From Biomphalaria glabrata (taxonomy: Eukaryota; Mollusca; Gastropoda; Planorbidae), in assembly GCF_947242115.1 (NCBI RefSeq), contig NC_074723.1, positions 17,883,001 to 17,947,000 on the forward strand: a DNA stretch of 64,000 nucleotides, in the 5' to 3' direction. The position numbers and the translations under genes were made by a program. Positions 23,681 to 35,782 of this stretch are shown here, one piece after another. The stretch's first letter is position 1, and each line of letters starts with the position of its first letter. The notes under the pieces were generated by a model. The model was not told the DNA's origin, did not search any database, and worked only from the letters and a program-made list of their open reading frames with translations.

Positions 23681-25104
23681 TTTTTTTTTGAGTCTTTGAA
23701 CTTTCCCCTGTTCTCTGACATTTTTTCGAGGTGACCTGCTCAACATACTCTATTTCTTTTTATTTCCGTCCCTATGGAGGGGAAACTGTAACAAACCGTT
23801 GACGGCCCTTTCGCTTCAGTCAATAGAGATTGAATTTGATCTCAAGATTCATTAGTTGGAAAGGCAACTAAAATTCATATTTCTCTGCCACATCGTGAAA
23901 TAGCTAAATTCCAGTGATTATTTCTTGAAACATTCAATCCAAGGAAGAATACATTTCAGTTAATACAGCAGACCAAAACCCAAAGTACTGGTAAGGAAAA
24001 AAAAAAAGACTGCATAACAACTAACAAAAAAGGGGAAAAGTTTGATGCTCTTCCTCACACCCCAAAAAAAAAAATAATTATCTGTACTCTGTACAGAATC
24101 TTACACTTGATGCTTTCCTGGTCACTACCACATTTCTTAACACTCTCTACTCCTACAATCGGATACTGCTTCAGATAATAACAGGCCATGTAAGTTCAAG
24201 TACCAGTAACTGAAATGGCAGATAAAACAGGAACACTCAATAGCATGCAGTGGAATAAAAACAGTTCAACCAAAAATACATGAACAAAATGAATGAAGAC
24301 ACTTTATAGATAAAAGTTTTTAATAAACTTCTAAACCACAAGTTTAATAAGGTAATTAGAACACAATCAAAACAGATTATTGCTTTAAATGTGATATTAT
24401 AATATAAAAAGAATATTGTATTTCAGTGACCAGAAATGTAAGTTACCATTTCGTTAAAAGTGAATTTGAATGATTCTAAATACTAGTAACGATTTTTAAC
24501 AAAGTTAATAGAAAAGGTGTGAGCTCTTTGCTAAGAAAACTTAATTCTGTTCAATAATAAATCTACAGTGTTATGAATTCCTAAGTATTCAAGAGTCACA
24601 CTTTGGAACACAAACATAATGAAAGAATTCCATCCCCTATTTCATTACGTGCATTGTATCCTTTAGATATTTGCTTAAAAACTTTAGCTAGGTTTAAATA
24701 AAAAAGGTAGGATAACTCTGAGAATGTATCGTGAAATGGAAAATAAAACATAATTAAACATCGTTAGATATAGAGATAAACATTTTAATAAGATGTTTTT
24801 GGTGCGGTAACAAACAAATTCTGACAATTATAAAAAATTAACAATGTCATTAGATTAATTGTGTCAAGTTTTACAAAAGCTTAAATTATCATTTATATTT
24901 ACGGCATTCTTTTTAAATAAACAGGAGAACAAGAGCAAAAGTTATAACAATAATATTAAACATACTGGTAGTAGGTTATTTTCAATTTTTGATTTGCAAC
25001 TTTGTAACTTTCGCAAAAAAAAAAAAAAATTTAGTTAGACACACAAGTAAACTAACATGACATTTTATAATTATAAACATCTGACTAGAAATCTAAGTAT
25101 AAGT
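23681..25104. other. AT-rich stretch, probably the 3' UTR of the Gag-zinc-finger gene plus spacer
   Basis: No coding frame or recognised repeat. A long 3' UTR of the minus-strand gene ending at 25105 is likely but its poly(A) site was not assigned. Confidence 0.5.
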
Positions 25105-28008
25105 TTAAGACTGGACGCTCATCTGGGCCGGAAGTAAACCTGGTCGAGCAATGTTATGCTGTTGCATTTGAGAGATAGCAGCTGGGTGTAGAGTGTTAGG
25201 CTGCTGAAGTTGTGGTTGTAGTTCAGTGCCAATGTCATCAGAAAATACTCTATTGAGCACAGGGTCAGATGGTGTGGCTTGTGTACATGATGTAAAATGT
25301 ATTTTCTGGTGAGGATCTGAATGAGGAGTGTGTATGTCTTGAGGAATAATGGGTGAAGTGGTATCATCATGATGATGAAGTTGTGTTAGGGATGCCCTAT
25401 CATGAGATAACTGTGAAAACTTTATGTCGTCAAGAATATTCTGAATGCCATGGATCCTTCTTAAGTGCTTTTTAACAGAAAAGCGCTTTGTGAACTGGTC
25501 CCCACATATGGGACAACTGTGAGGCTTATCACCAGAATGAAGCCTCTCATGGCTCCTCAAATGAGAGGAACATGTAAAGGCTTTCCCACACACTCGACAC
25601 TTGTGTTTTCTCTCACGATTAAGGTTGTGAACTTTCTCATGATCTCTAAGATAGCTTTTGTGAGTGAAACTAACACTACAGATTAAACACGCAAATGGCT
25701 TCTCACCAGTATGTTTTCTCATATGGCCTTCCAGATAGGCCTTCTGTAGAAATAGTTGATTACATATCGGACATTGATAATCTTTCTGGCCATTGTGGGA
25801 CTTCATGTGATACACAAGCTGGCTTTTCTCTCGATATGCTGAGTTGCAGTTGCTGCAAGAGTAAGGTTTCTCTCCTGTATGCTTCATAAGATGAAGTTTT
25901 AGTTTGCTAGAAAATGAAAACGACAAACCACAGTACTCACAAGAAAATTTGTCTTTAGGTCTATAGCCTTCATGCACATACTTAGCATGATTTTTTAAGT
26001 TAGACATTTGAAAGAAAGCTACTCCACATGTATCACATTTGTATGGTTTTTCTCCTGTATGCTTACGCTCATGATTTTTTAGATGAGATGCTTTAAAATA
26101 AGCAGCACCACACTTGGAACAAACGTGTGTTTTTATTCTGTTGTTGCTGTGTATTTTTATATGGGTTTTTAAATAGTTTTGAACCTTAAAACCCATACCA
26201 CATATTATGCAAATGTGAGGTTTTTCTTCCAAATGAGTAGGCATGTGGCTTTTCATTGTTGACCTGAGAACAAATCGTCGACCACACATCACACATTGGA
26301 ACTTCCTGTTTCCAAAATGATAATTTTTATGACTTACTAGCATATTATATTCTGCAAAGGATGAACCACATACCTCACAAATGTAAGGCTTAGAAGCATT
26401 GTGCTTGCTCATTTGATGAATTTTTAATTTGGAAGGAAATAAAAAAGTCAGTTCACACTTATCGCAGGGGAAGCAAAAATTGGGATGTTCTTTTTGGCGA
26501 TGCTGATGGTATTCTCTTGTTTTTGTAAAAAATTGACCACACTCTGTACAAGTGATGCTCTTTGTATGCGTCTTCTTGTGAAAGTCTAGTGAAGTTTGAA
26601 CATCAAACCACAGATCACACTGCTCACATTTTAATGTCAGTAACTCTGGATGTGTGCTTTGCATGTGAATGGAATGTGAGTCCCAATGTATAAAGACAAT
26701 TTGGCAAATGTCACACTTGAATTGCTGCTGATCATGATGGGAGTGTTTGTGAATGTTAAGATTAGGAGAGGATTGAAATGTCATATTACTCACAGAACAT
26801 TTCTTCTTTTCTTGATGTTTTAACAACTCAGTGCACATATATATATCATCTTTTTTTATGCAAATACTGTTATTTATTTCAATACCTTTTTCTTCTGATG
26901 ATTTTAATTTTAGATTTTCATCTTTCTGGTTATATTTGTCATCAGCAATATCAGTTAAAACTTCTTCAACTGAAATAAAAGAAAACTTGGAATCATTAGT
27001 TTCTTGTTTCTTTGTTATATTTCTTGTGAGAGATGTAGCCTCAGTAGCTAACGAATGGGTAATACCAAAGTTTTGAGAACTATGATCATTATTGACTATC
27101 ATTTCTAAACTCTTTTTGTCTCTTTTCCTTTTCTTAACCACAAAGGATTCACTTGAGATTCTAGCTGTTTTTTTCTGAACGTTAGTTTCAGACAATGATT
27201 TATCAGCCTTGAAAAGATTAAATTTGATTCTAGTTTGTCCTGTTGTCACTTCATTATAGTTAGATGGTGATGACAATGGAATTTTATTATCACTTTTGCT
27301 TACTTTGTTTCTTTCCTGTTCCATGTTAGATTTTAAAGTAGATTTGACATTTTCATTATGTTCTGAACAGAGATCTAGTGTATTGAACTTACACATCTCT
27401 GAAATCAGTTTTACTGTATCCTCAAGTTTCATTTTTTTCTTTGCTGACTCATCTAAGTTGCTTTGCTTTAATGCATCAAATTTCAGGCAAATAGTGAGCA
27501 TTTCTTTCAAGCTTTTTGGTTTCTGCTGATGTAACTGACTACGGAGATCATCATTGAAAACACCATTCTGAAGTTGACTCAGAAACTGCTCATTGGCATT
27601 GTCACATAGTTCGCAATAACTTGCAAAACTGTTTAACAGTAAGATGAATTTGATAATATTGTCTCTTTCACTCTGATGATATGTAAAAAATTTAAATCTT
27701 TCATATAGTAAGATAAATAAAGGCAAACAAAGATTTTCTAGATCAAACAGCAATTTGTTGACTGAGTTTTTCAAGTTCTCATCACCCTGATTCACCAATG
27801 ACAGGTAGCTTTTTGCTAAACGATAAACTTTTTCACCACCGAGAAAAAGCAATAAGGATATTTCACTTGATTCTTTAGCAAGGTATCTATAATCTTCTTG
27901 ATTTTTTTGCTTAAAATGACACAAGAATCTTTGCTTCAATAATTTATAACGCAAAAATGAATCAGAAGAGTCAGTACTCAGTTTTGGAAAAGGAAGATCG
28001 AATTCCAT
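25105..28008 (-). CDS. Gag-capsid-like domain fused to 15 C2H2 zinc fingers (host gene, intact)
   Basis: A single open exon of 967 residues; the ATG at 28008 has A at -3 and G at +4. Residues about 20-185 resemble the capsid part of Gypsy-type Gag: LLLFLGGEKVYRLAKSYL, LYERFKFF, then FASYCEL, NEQFLSQLQNGVFNDDLRSQ and LKEMLTICLKFDALK. These correspond to the YERF..R, LA..CEFG, L..R.V.GL....LR..LL and LTLE.A..IC..E blocks. Residues 190-400 are acidic/Lys-rich, with a nuclear-localisation-like KKRKRDKK at about 292. Fifteen C2H2 fingers occupy 430-853, several joined by TGEKP linkers; a degenerate finger lies at 404. The last 110 residues are rich in Gln, His, Pro and Ser. It is likely a nuclear DNA-binding regulator whose N-terminus oligomerises, by analogy with SCAN-zinc-finger proteins, themselves Gag-derived. 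Targets are unknown. Confidence 0.85.
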   Translation of the reverse strand: MEFDLPFPKLSTDSSDSFLRYKLLKQRFLCHFKQKNQEDYRYLAKESSEISLLLFLGGEKVYRLAKSYLSLVNQGDENLKNSVNKLLFDLENLCLPLFILLYERFKFFTYHQSERDNIIKFILLLNSFASYCELCDNANEQFLSQLQNGVFNDDLRSQLHQQKPKSLKEMLTICLKFDALKQSNLDESAKKKMKLEDTVKLISEMCKFNTLDLCSEHNENVKSTLKSNMEQERNKVSKSDNKIPLSSPSNYNEVTTGQTRIKFNLFKADKSLSETNVQKKTARISSESFVVKKRKRDKKSLEMIVNNDHSSQNFGITHSLATEATSLTRNITKKQETNDSKFSFISVEEVLTDIADDKYNQKDENLKLKSSEEKGIEINNSICIKKDDIYMCTELLKHQEKKKCSVSNMTFQSSPNLNIHKHSHHDQQQFKCDICQIVFIHWDSHSIHMQSTHPELLTLKCEQCDLWFDVQTSLDFHKKTHTKSITCTECGQFFTKTREYHQHRQKEHPNFCFPCDKCELTFLFPSKLKIHQMSKHNASKPYICEVCGSSFAEYNMLVSHKNYHFGNRKFQCVMCGRRFVLRSTMKSHMPTHLEEKPHICIICGMGFKVQNYLKTHIKIHSNNRIKTHVCSKCGAAYFKASHLKNHERKHTGEKPYKCDTCGVAFFQMSNLKNHAKYVHEGYRPKDKFSCEYCGLSFSFSSKLKLHLMKHTGEKPYSCSNCNSAYREKSQLVYHMKSHNGQKDYQCPICNQLFLQKAYLEGHMRKHTGEKPFACLICSVSFTHKSYLRDHEKVHNLNRERKHKCRVCGKAFTCSSHLRSHERLHSGDKPHSCPICGDQFTKRFSVKKHLRRIHGIQNILDDIKFSQLSHDRASLTQLHHHDDTTSPIIPQDIHTPHSDPHQKIHFTSCTQATPSDPVLNRVFSDDIGTELQPQLQQPNTLHPAAISQMQQHNIARPGLLPAQMSVQS

Positions 28009-28359
28009 TGTACGGGTAGTAAAACTGTTGTCAAAATGACCAATTATAATTCATAAATGAAATTATGATTCAAGAATATAACCTTGTCTTGCTTTCCTGT
28101 TCAGTTTCACTAGACCCATAGTTCTAAAAAAAAAAAAAAAAAAAAGCATTATTAAATTTTATTTTACAGCAACTCAAAAGGTTGTATTATAACAAATACT
28201 CTTCACATTTGGGCTTGGTAAAAAATTAATATTCTGTACTTTTGTAAACGGCAGGGGAGGCTTATTTAAGCCTGGAATGCTTATATGCTATATAGACTCT
28301 AGTCTATAGTGACTATAGATATCTACTTATACTGGGCATGCTACAGGAGCTGGTGCATG
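28009..28359. other. Upstream region of the Gag-zinc-finger gene
   Basis: The promoter of the minus-strand gene should lie here. It has an A run at about 28125-28144. No TATA box or other definite element could be assigned. Confidence 0.35.
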
Positions 28360-28450
28360 CAGTGGCGTCACTAGCGGGCTTGCGGTCCGCACCGGGTGAA
28401 ACCCATTAGGGGTGACACCCGAATGGAAAAAAAAATGAATATTGGCAAAA
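28360..28450 (+). mobile_element. End of a MITE starting CAGTGGCGTCACTAG
   Basis: The terminus CAGTGGCGTCACTAG followed by GCGGTCCGCACCGGGTGA and GGGGTGACACCC recurs, inverted, at 41340-41422. The other end of this copy was not found. Confidence 0.55.
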
Positions 28451-30693
28451 AACAGAGAGTAAAAGCCTGAATGGAAAAATTGATAGCAAAAACTAGCAGA
28501 TTAAAAAAAAAAAAAAATCTCAAGATACATACCCAATATGACTAAGCATATCTACTGTACTAATTTAGATCTATATATTTTATTTAAGGCCTTATTGTAT
28601 ATATTTTTAACTTTGGTAAAAATGTTTGAAAAGATACATGATAACAAGGGGAGACTCAAAGGCGGTTGTTGTATGTTTTTTTTTAAAACAAATATTGTTT
28701 GTATTTGCATTGTAGTTATTTATATTTTAGTATTGATTTGGCGAAAGAGACTTTATTACTAAATTTTAAGACAAATTTAATTGTTAATTATTTGGCGTCC
28801 TTTTATCGTCAATGTAGAACTTTTCTACTTTAGCAGCAAGATCGATTCAAATCATTCTTTTAAAGAAAACATATTAATGCCTCTTCAACAACGTGATTCT
28901 AGAGTCAACTCCGTTTTTACGACAGTACAAACCAATTTATCTTGACTGACATACTTCCGTAATTTGGATGTTTTTTTTTCGTAAACAGAACAGGCCCGCT
29001 ACAGGACGCTTTTCTAAAGATGATGATGATCTTAGGACAACAAGCCCATTACAAAATCAAAAGAACTACTGCAGCTTTCCTCAAGCTGTGGTGAGGGGCA
29101 CCCCTTGGGAAGGGGGCAGACGTTTTCTCATGAGGGCGTGACTCCCTGGCCAAAGGGGAGAGGGTGAATTAATTCAATTTATTTTACAGGGGTATAATTT
29201 AAAAAGTTGTCTGTTCATTGTAGTTATCAATCAAATTTTGAATATTAACCCAATGAAATGACATTATCAATGTTTAAAAAGTTAAAATATTGTAAGATAA
29301 AGTCTTTGTATCTTCTACTAATAAGGATCTTTTAAAATGTTTAGCGTTTTTGTGTTTTTGTCTACAAAAATATTGATTAAAAACTTTTTGAAGAAGACAT
29401 TTCAAAACGTCTCCACTGATGTTCTTTTTGAATCGTCAAAATGGTCAAAATTCTCTCTAGTGTTGACTATCTTTGTGTGACAAAAACTAAAGGCTTCTTA
29501 CTGATCATGAAGATGATCTTAAGACATATGTGCGCTATATGTACCTTGAACATCCCCGTATAATAATATTGGTCAATGCTGCCTCCTTCTTTAAAAGACT
29601 TAATTTTAGCAATTTTTTTAAAACTAGTATAAATAGTGTGCCCAGATTCCAAAAAAAAATTTCTTTATTCAAATGTCCCACTCCGTTATAATTTTACATT
29701 GACATGGGCTCTTACTTACTACGGGAAGATGACACATGCTGAGAATGAAGGAAAATGCTGGGAGAAGCTAAAGGTGCTTCAACAGACGGATGGATGGATA
29801 CAGAACCTGATGCATCTCTATCTCCAGATAGAATGTTTTCGGTTATACAAAACAGTCTAAAATGATGTAAATATAGCAATATTTCTGAAAAAAAAAGTTT
29901 AGTGGGCGTTGGCCCCAACCATAAATGTTTGAGAAACACTGCCTCGAATGTCTCTCACACTTCAGAAACAACCCATTCACCTCTTCTTAATTGAATTTTA
30001 TTTGACCTGCAAACTTCTTTCTACTGGAAATTGTACAGGATAGACTTAAGGAAAATGAGTTTCTAAAGCTCAGAAATGCTGAAAAATGCTTGGTGCAAGG
30101 GGCTTCGCCCCGGACCTCGATAGATGATCATTAAACGCTCTTCGAGACAAATAGATGACTAAGGTAGTGTCAAACTTACATTTTCCCCTTTAGATGGTAG
30201 TAAAAGTTTGAATAACACAGCAAAATGTTATACAGTTTCCGTCTTAAAGTCTTTTTAGTAGTTTTTTTTTTTTTAAGCTACTCAACTACAGAAAGAAATT
30301 GACACGTGTCATGTAAAATACATTTTATGTAGGACATAGAGTCTAGGTCTACTCAAGATTTCTAGATCTACTCTAGCCAGTTGACTAGATTTAATTAATA
30401 TGATTCACTAGTCTTACACTGACTAGATCAGTAGTGATCTACAATTAATTTAGATGTCTAAATCTAGAGATCTAATTATTATGATAAATTATCTTCTTTT
30501 TTGAAGTAAATTAGTAACGTCTGCTATGACTCTGACTGTAATATAATTTTAAATTTAATATTATATATAGGCCTATTATATAATTTTATATATATATACA
30601 TATATAGATCTCTCTCTATATATAATATAGTAATAGATCTATTCTATATATTAATTATTATATTCTTATAATTATAAATTATAGAGTCAGAAA
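28451..30693. other. Intergenic, mixed repeat debris
   Basis: No gene. A hAT-type terminus (GTTTGAGAAACACTG) ends at 29941 without a detectable partner to its left. A GGGGCTTCGCCCCGGACC repeat piece is at about 30100. The stretch from 30350 to 30670 is AT-rich with many TAGATCTAG words. Confidence 0.5.
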
Positions 30694-31284
30694 TGGGTAA
30701 TTCTGCAGGAGTTCAAGGGGCAGCCATCTTTGTTATTGTTTAGACTGTAATCTTGTATCTTGGGTTTTCTCTCCGATTTGGGTTTTTGTTTGTTTTTACT
30801 TTGAAGCTAAACAATATGCTAGATCTAAATCTAGCTATACCGGTATCATCAAGTCCTAATAAGTCTATTAATTAGACTCATAATCTAACTGCCAGAACTA
30901 GACTAATAAGGCCTACTATATAATATATTATATTAATATGACAAGGTTCTTAAAGTTAAAGGCAATAAAGGTCAATAAATTTTTGGTAATAAACTGTGCT
31001 GATATTTATTGTAGGCCTAGTTTAATTTAGATTCTCTATATCAGAATAATTCAGAATAGATATAGACAATATTTAACAATTAAAAAGAAGACAGAATAAT
31101 AAGAAACGTATTGTATTGACACCAAGTCAAAATTAAAAGAAACAATAGCATTGCTTTGAAAACACAGAAGTAATATTATTCTTGGTATTTTTTAAAACAC
31201 TATCTTGGGATTTCTTTGGAACATAAACAATAACAAAAATAGTAACAAAGATGGCTGCCCCTTGAAATCCTGCATAATTACCCA
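30694..31284. mobile_element. Foldback MITE, 591 bp
   Basis: The left end TGGGTAATTCTGCAGGAGTT, followed by CAAGGGGCAGCCATCTTTGT, is mirrored at the right by ACAAAGATGGCTGCCCCTTG and AAATCCTGCATAATTACCCA. The TIR is about 50 bp with few mismatches. There is no coding frame. GAAA lies next to both ends and may be a short target duplication. Confidence 0.75.
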
Positions 31285-32063
31285 GAAAAATGTTATATTG
31301 TTATAGACTATAGATTTATGTCATTAAATGACAGAATAGATCTAATGATACAGTTAGTTACAGACTAAACTAGGTATGATCATGTTTTCGCTGGCGGATT
31401 TACATACGGCCGCCATGTTTGAATGATGATAGCAACAGCTCCTAGGCAGCCAATTGTTGCCAGATGGATTTTGTTGGTTAAAATAAATATAATGAGTTAT
31501 AATGTGCTGCCAACTATTACATAAATAAAATTTAAAATATTAAGATAGCGTTAGGGAATGTAGACCTATTTAAATAGGAAATAGATGTACCTTTCACTAG
31601 TGTGAATCTATATTATTTCTCAATATACTATTATATTTTATTTTTTGTGTGTGTTGGTGTAGATTGAGTTTGTTAAGGATTCATGTTTTTGTGTTCTATT
31701 GAATGTGACAAATTTTATTAAAATATTAAAAATCTGTTCTAGTGTTGTTGTTTTTCTTTTATATATATATGTGTGTGTGTGTGTGTGCTTGCGTGCTTGC
31801 GCGTGTGTTTTATATGAAATTATTGAGAGTTAAAAAATACTTAGCTTACCAGGTATCTTATTAATGGCAAAACAATTAATGAGACATATTAATTCCACCA
31901 CCCCCTACTTTCTCATTCCAGACAGGTGACTAAACTAAGGTAGATTTACCAGTACCAGCATTTTAGTACATTTTAGTTTTGAAAACGATTTTAAGGCGGT
32001 AGAGGAGACAGTGCACGCTGACACAGTACCGCTAAAGCTTAAAATCCATCAATGTGCACATTA
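31285..32063. other. AT-rich spacer with a TA/TG microsatellite
   Basis: A (TA)n(TG)n tract is at about 31760-31790. Nothing else was recognised. Confidence 0.6.
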
Positions 32064-33068
32064 GGGTAACGTGGGGCAAAAAGCCCCCCCTAAGCTTCTA
32101 TGGCCTATACAAGCTAGCTTATTAATATAATTTTATCTTAAATTTGGTTTTCATTTAGTGTTACATGTCTAATTTACAAATTAGTTTTTAAAATAAATTT
32201 ATTTCAATGCATCTAAAAATTATTGCATGAAATTAAAAAAAAATTTTAAGGGACATTTTACCCCACACTTGGGGCAAAAAGCCCTTCCAAGGGCCACTTA
32301 CCCCCAAAGCAAAAATTGTGGTAAATAAAGAATTTAATTGCTTTTTAAATCTCTTAGGTGCATATATTATTGTGTATATATATTTGTATGTGTAATTTTG
32401 TTTGCAAATAATTTTTTTTTATCCTTGCACACAAGAATAATAATGATAATTGATTATTAATTATGTTCAAGCAAATAAGGATTTTCTTTTCTTCGTAGAT
32501 GTTTGTTTTTGTGTATAAATTTAGGCTGGTAATTTTGTTTTCAATTTTAGTTTGTAAACAAGATAAAAAAGAAAATTGATTAAAATGCAGAAGCAAAATT
32601 AATGAAAACTAAAAACTTTAAAAATTATTTTTATGTTTTTCAGCTCTTAGTTGTATGTATTAGTGTACCAGTATTATATAAACACATGAATTTGTTTTTA
32701 AATAATTTTAGCTTGCGATATTTGGTATACACAAACATAAATAATAAATTTTGACAAACAAATTTAAAAAGTATAAGTGAAATATTTAATAATTATAAAT
32801 GTAATTTTTTCGGAGACATTGTTAAGTGGCATCCCATCAGCGATAGCTTTTAAATCTCCTGTCAAGAATGTTGACCATACGAGCCTTGTGTTTTTCTCTG
32901 GTAATTTCTTAACATTTTCTGAAATGAAAAAAAATTAAAAAAAAAAATTTTTTTAAAATTAAATTGTGCACATTTTAAACTTTAAAAGCTTATGGATCTC
33001 AAAAGATAAATATATATAATTCCAAACATAGCAGGCAAAAGTAGAATAAATAATAACGATCTAGAAAA

Positions 33069-33236
33069 TGGATGGCTACTTGGTCGTGCGGTTTGCGCGC
33101 TGGACTGTCGTTCAGATTTGTCAGTGGTCCAGGGTTTAAACCCTGCCCGCTCCCATCCCCTGTCGTCCTGCGGGAGGTTTGGACTAGGAAGTAATAATCT
33201 TCAACTCTGAAGGAACATCTGAAACATTTTACAAAC
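33069..33236 (+). mobile_element. tRNA-derived SINE (family 1)
   Basis: Full-length plus-strand copy from GGATGGCTACTTGGTCG to GAAACATTTTACAAACA. It is the SINE in the first unit of the tandem duplication. Confidence 0.85.
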
Positions 33237-33896
33237 AGAAAATATAAATCTATAGTTAAACTTACTAATATGGTATTTATAGACTAGATCTACAGCCCTA
33301 CTAGATCTTACTATTACTTTCTAATCTAAGTATCACAAATACGCATACTAATTGCTGTCTCATCTGGATTGACTATAATACCCCAAATCCCTATCGCGTA
33401 CAGAATAAAAATCTATTATTATAGATTTACATAATGATACAGACATATAGAAATAGATCCACTAGATCTAGACTAGATATTTTGGTCGTGCGGTTTGTGC
33501 GCTGGACTGTCGTTCAGATTTGTCAGTGGTCCAGGGTTTAAACCATGCCCGCTCCCATCCCCTGTCGTCCTGCGGGAGGTTTGGACTAATAAGTAATAAT
33601 CTTCAACTCTGAAGGAACATCTGAAACATTTTACAAACAGAAAATATAAATCTATAGTTAAACTTACTAATATGGTATAATTTATAGACTAGATCTACAG
33701 CCCTACTAGATCTTACTATTACTTTCTAATCTAAGTATCACAAATACGCATACTAATTGCTGTCTCATCTGGATTGACTAGAATACCCCAAATCACTATT
33801 GCGTACAGAATAAAAATCTATTATTATAGATTTATATAATAATATAATGATATAGACATATATAGAAATAGATCTACTAGATCTAGACTAGATATA
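33080..33896 (+). repeat. Tandem duplication of a SINE plus flank (two units of about 400-415 bp)
   Basis: Unit 1 (33080-33481) and unit 2 (33482-33896) share the SINE from TTGGTCGTGCGG onward and the whole 3' flank through GATCTAGACTAGATAT, with only scattered differences. The break lies inside the SINE head, so the second SINE lacks its first dozen bases. This is a segmental duplication, not two insertions. Confidence 0.9.
33482..33650 (+). mobile_element. tRNA-derived SINE (family 1), head-truncated by duplication
   Basis: Second copy within the tandem duplication. It starts at TTGGTCGTGCGG and otherwise closely matches the copy at 33069. Confidence 0.85.
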
Positions 33897-34575
33897 TTTT
33901 ATTAGATTTATTTATAATAGATCTAGATTTTGATATATTTTTCTTATTTACATTTTAGACCTATTGAACTTGTATTTATATAATTTATTCTTAGATTCCA
34001 GTCTAGAATTTTGTAGATTATAATTATTATTTTATTATAATTATATTATAGATCTAGTTAAATATAAATCTAGAATAATCTTAAATCTAGCGACAATGAA
34101 GTCTAAAATTTATAGAGATTTCTAGATTTTATACATTATACATCTAGATCTTTTATGACCAGATTTCGATAAAGGCTTCCTGCCCCCAACTCTAATGGGC
34201 ATTTTACCCCAACATAGGTGATGTTGAAACGATCAATATATTAACTTTCACCATGTCGCTTTTAGAGTATAGCTACATCTATAAGGATTTCAATTGAAAA
34301 TCCTTTGCAAAGAATATTTACAATTAAGGATAAAATAACACATAATAAAAATACAGACAAATAAAATGAGCCCTTACCTTATAGTGAGATGGGTAGAAAA
34401 ATTCAAAGTGATCTGTGACGATAAATTGAAAAGCTACTACATCAAGCTCAATGTGCATTAAAAGAACGGAAGTAAGCTATCTCAGGAAGTCTTAATTTGA
34501 ATCATCCAATAAGCCATTCGCACAAAAATTAAGAAAGGCCTTTTACCCCGAAGGGCTTTTTGCCCCACGTTACCC

Positions 34576-35782
34576 TACTTAGCTAGTCTTTGGTTTGGGT
34601 TGGACATAGTTGGCGCATAAGTAAACATTAGAGTTGCATTAGAGAATAATCCATTTGGTTTATTGGCTTGACCACATAACAGACGTTGAACTCCTTGAGT
34701 TGTTACAGATAAACAGCAACAATTGCGTGGGAGGGTCAACACAAACGTTACAAAGACACCCTTAAGAGTTCTCTCAAGGAGTGTGAGGGAAACGCTATAG
34801 CTCTGGGTCCTTTCTTATTGCCCGAGGCCGTGAGTGTCGTGTTTCATGATATAACGCAATGAGATTGGTAATCAACAAAGAACGTAGATCTAAGATTTAA
34901 AAAAAAGGAAGGTGAGAAAAGAAGCAGGCAACCCATGCCATCTATGTGTTCGGCTATTTTAAAGAAAAAATGGACTTTAAAGCCATCTTCAAAGTCATAG
35001 AAAATGGGAAATAATCTCATCTTCAGCTACGAAGGAGGAGCTATATATTTAAGCTAGCTAATCTACTCATTAATTGATTAGCTACCGGTTACGTTAATGT
35101 GCAAAATCGACATTTTCCCTCTAGATATAGGCCTAATGTTCATATTAACTGTTTAGGTACCGATAAGGTTAGGGTTAGGATAGAGTTTGGTTTATCTAGG
35201 TATGCAAGCTCCTGCAAATAACTATAAAATAATAATTAAATTTATTAAGCGCTGTTAACAAAGCACTATAAACTTTGCAGAGCTGATTATTTTGTGTGGC
35301 AAAAGAGTTGAGACAAAGATAATTACAACATAACGTAGCACCTGGACAAGTGGATCCTGTAGTTGGTGATAAATACGAAATTAGTCGTATTCTAATTCTG
35401 TTCTAAAGTTGCTGCTCGGCGGTCTGGAAGTTCAACAAGAAAACAGCGCCCACTTTTACAGCGCCAAATACCCATATTGTTCATATCTCACAACCATCAA
35501 AGACATACCTCACTTACTAAACGTCCCATTTTTGACCACTGGAGCAATACACCACAGGTGCGTTATATAAGTCACACTCAGACAATACGCCACACACGCA
35601 CACCAATTACCATTCACAAGAGGGTAGGGGAGTCATATATGGAAAATGAAAGAATGTCAAGAAGAGGGGAGGGAAGAGAAAGTGGCGAAAGAAAACTAAG
35701 TCTTACTTTGGGGGGGGGGCAGAAGTTAGCAAGACATCCAGGATGACATAACATCCAGACGATGGCGTATTCGGCTAGCGGG
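34576..35782. other. Intergenic spacer
   Basis: No gene was recognised. A short AAGCGCTGTTAACAAAGC piece at about 35250 resembles a common mollusc SINE tail. A purine-rich segment with a G run lies at 35630-35720. Confidence 0.5.

Larger units (their letters stand above)
32064..34575. mobile_element. TA-flanked non-autonomous element (mariner/pogo-like), about 2.5 kb, with nested SINEs
   Basis: The terminal repeats GGGTAACGTGGGGCAAAAAG / GGGCTTTTTGCCCCACG..TTACCC are flanked by TA on both sides, fitting Tc1/mariner-pogo insertion. Sub-terminal words such as CATTTTACCCC and GGGGCAAAAAGCCC recur at 32250-32300 and 34190-34215. No transposase frame. Two SINE copies and a 400-bp tandem duplication lie within. 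Confidence 0.75.

Noticed and set aside
25465-27529. Several plus-strand open frames
   Set aside because: All are antisense to the Gag-zinc-finger gene.
29636-29860. Plus-strand frame of 74 residues
   Set aside because: Lies next to a hAT terminus in repeat debris and has no recognisable protein features.
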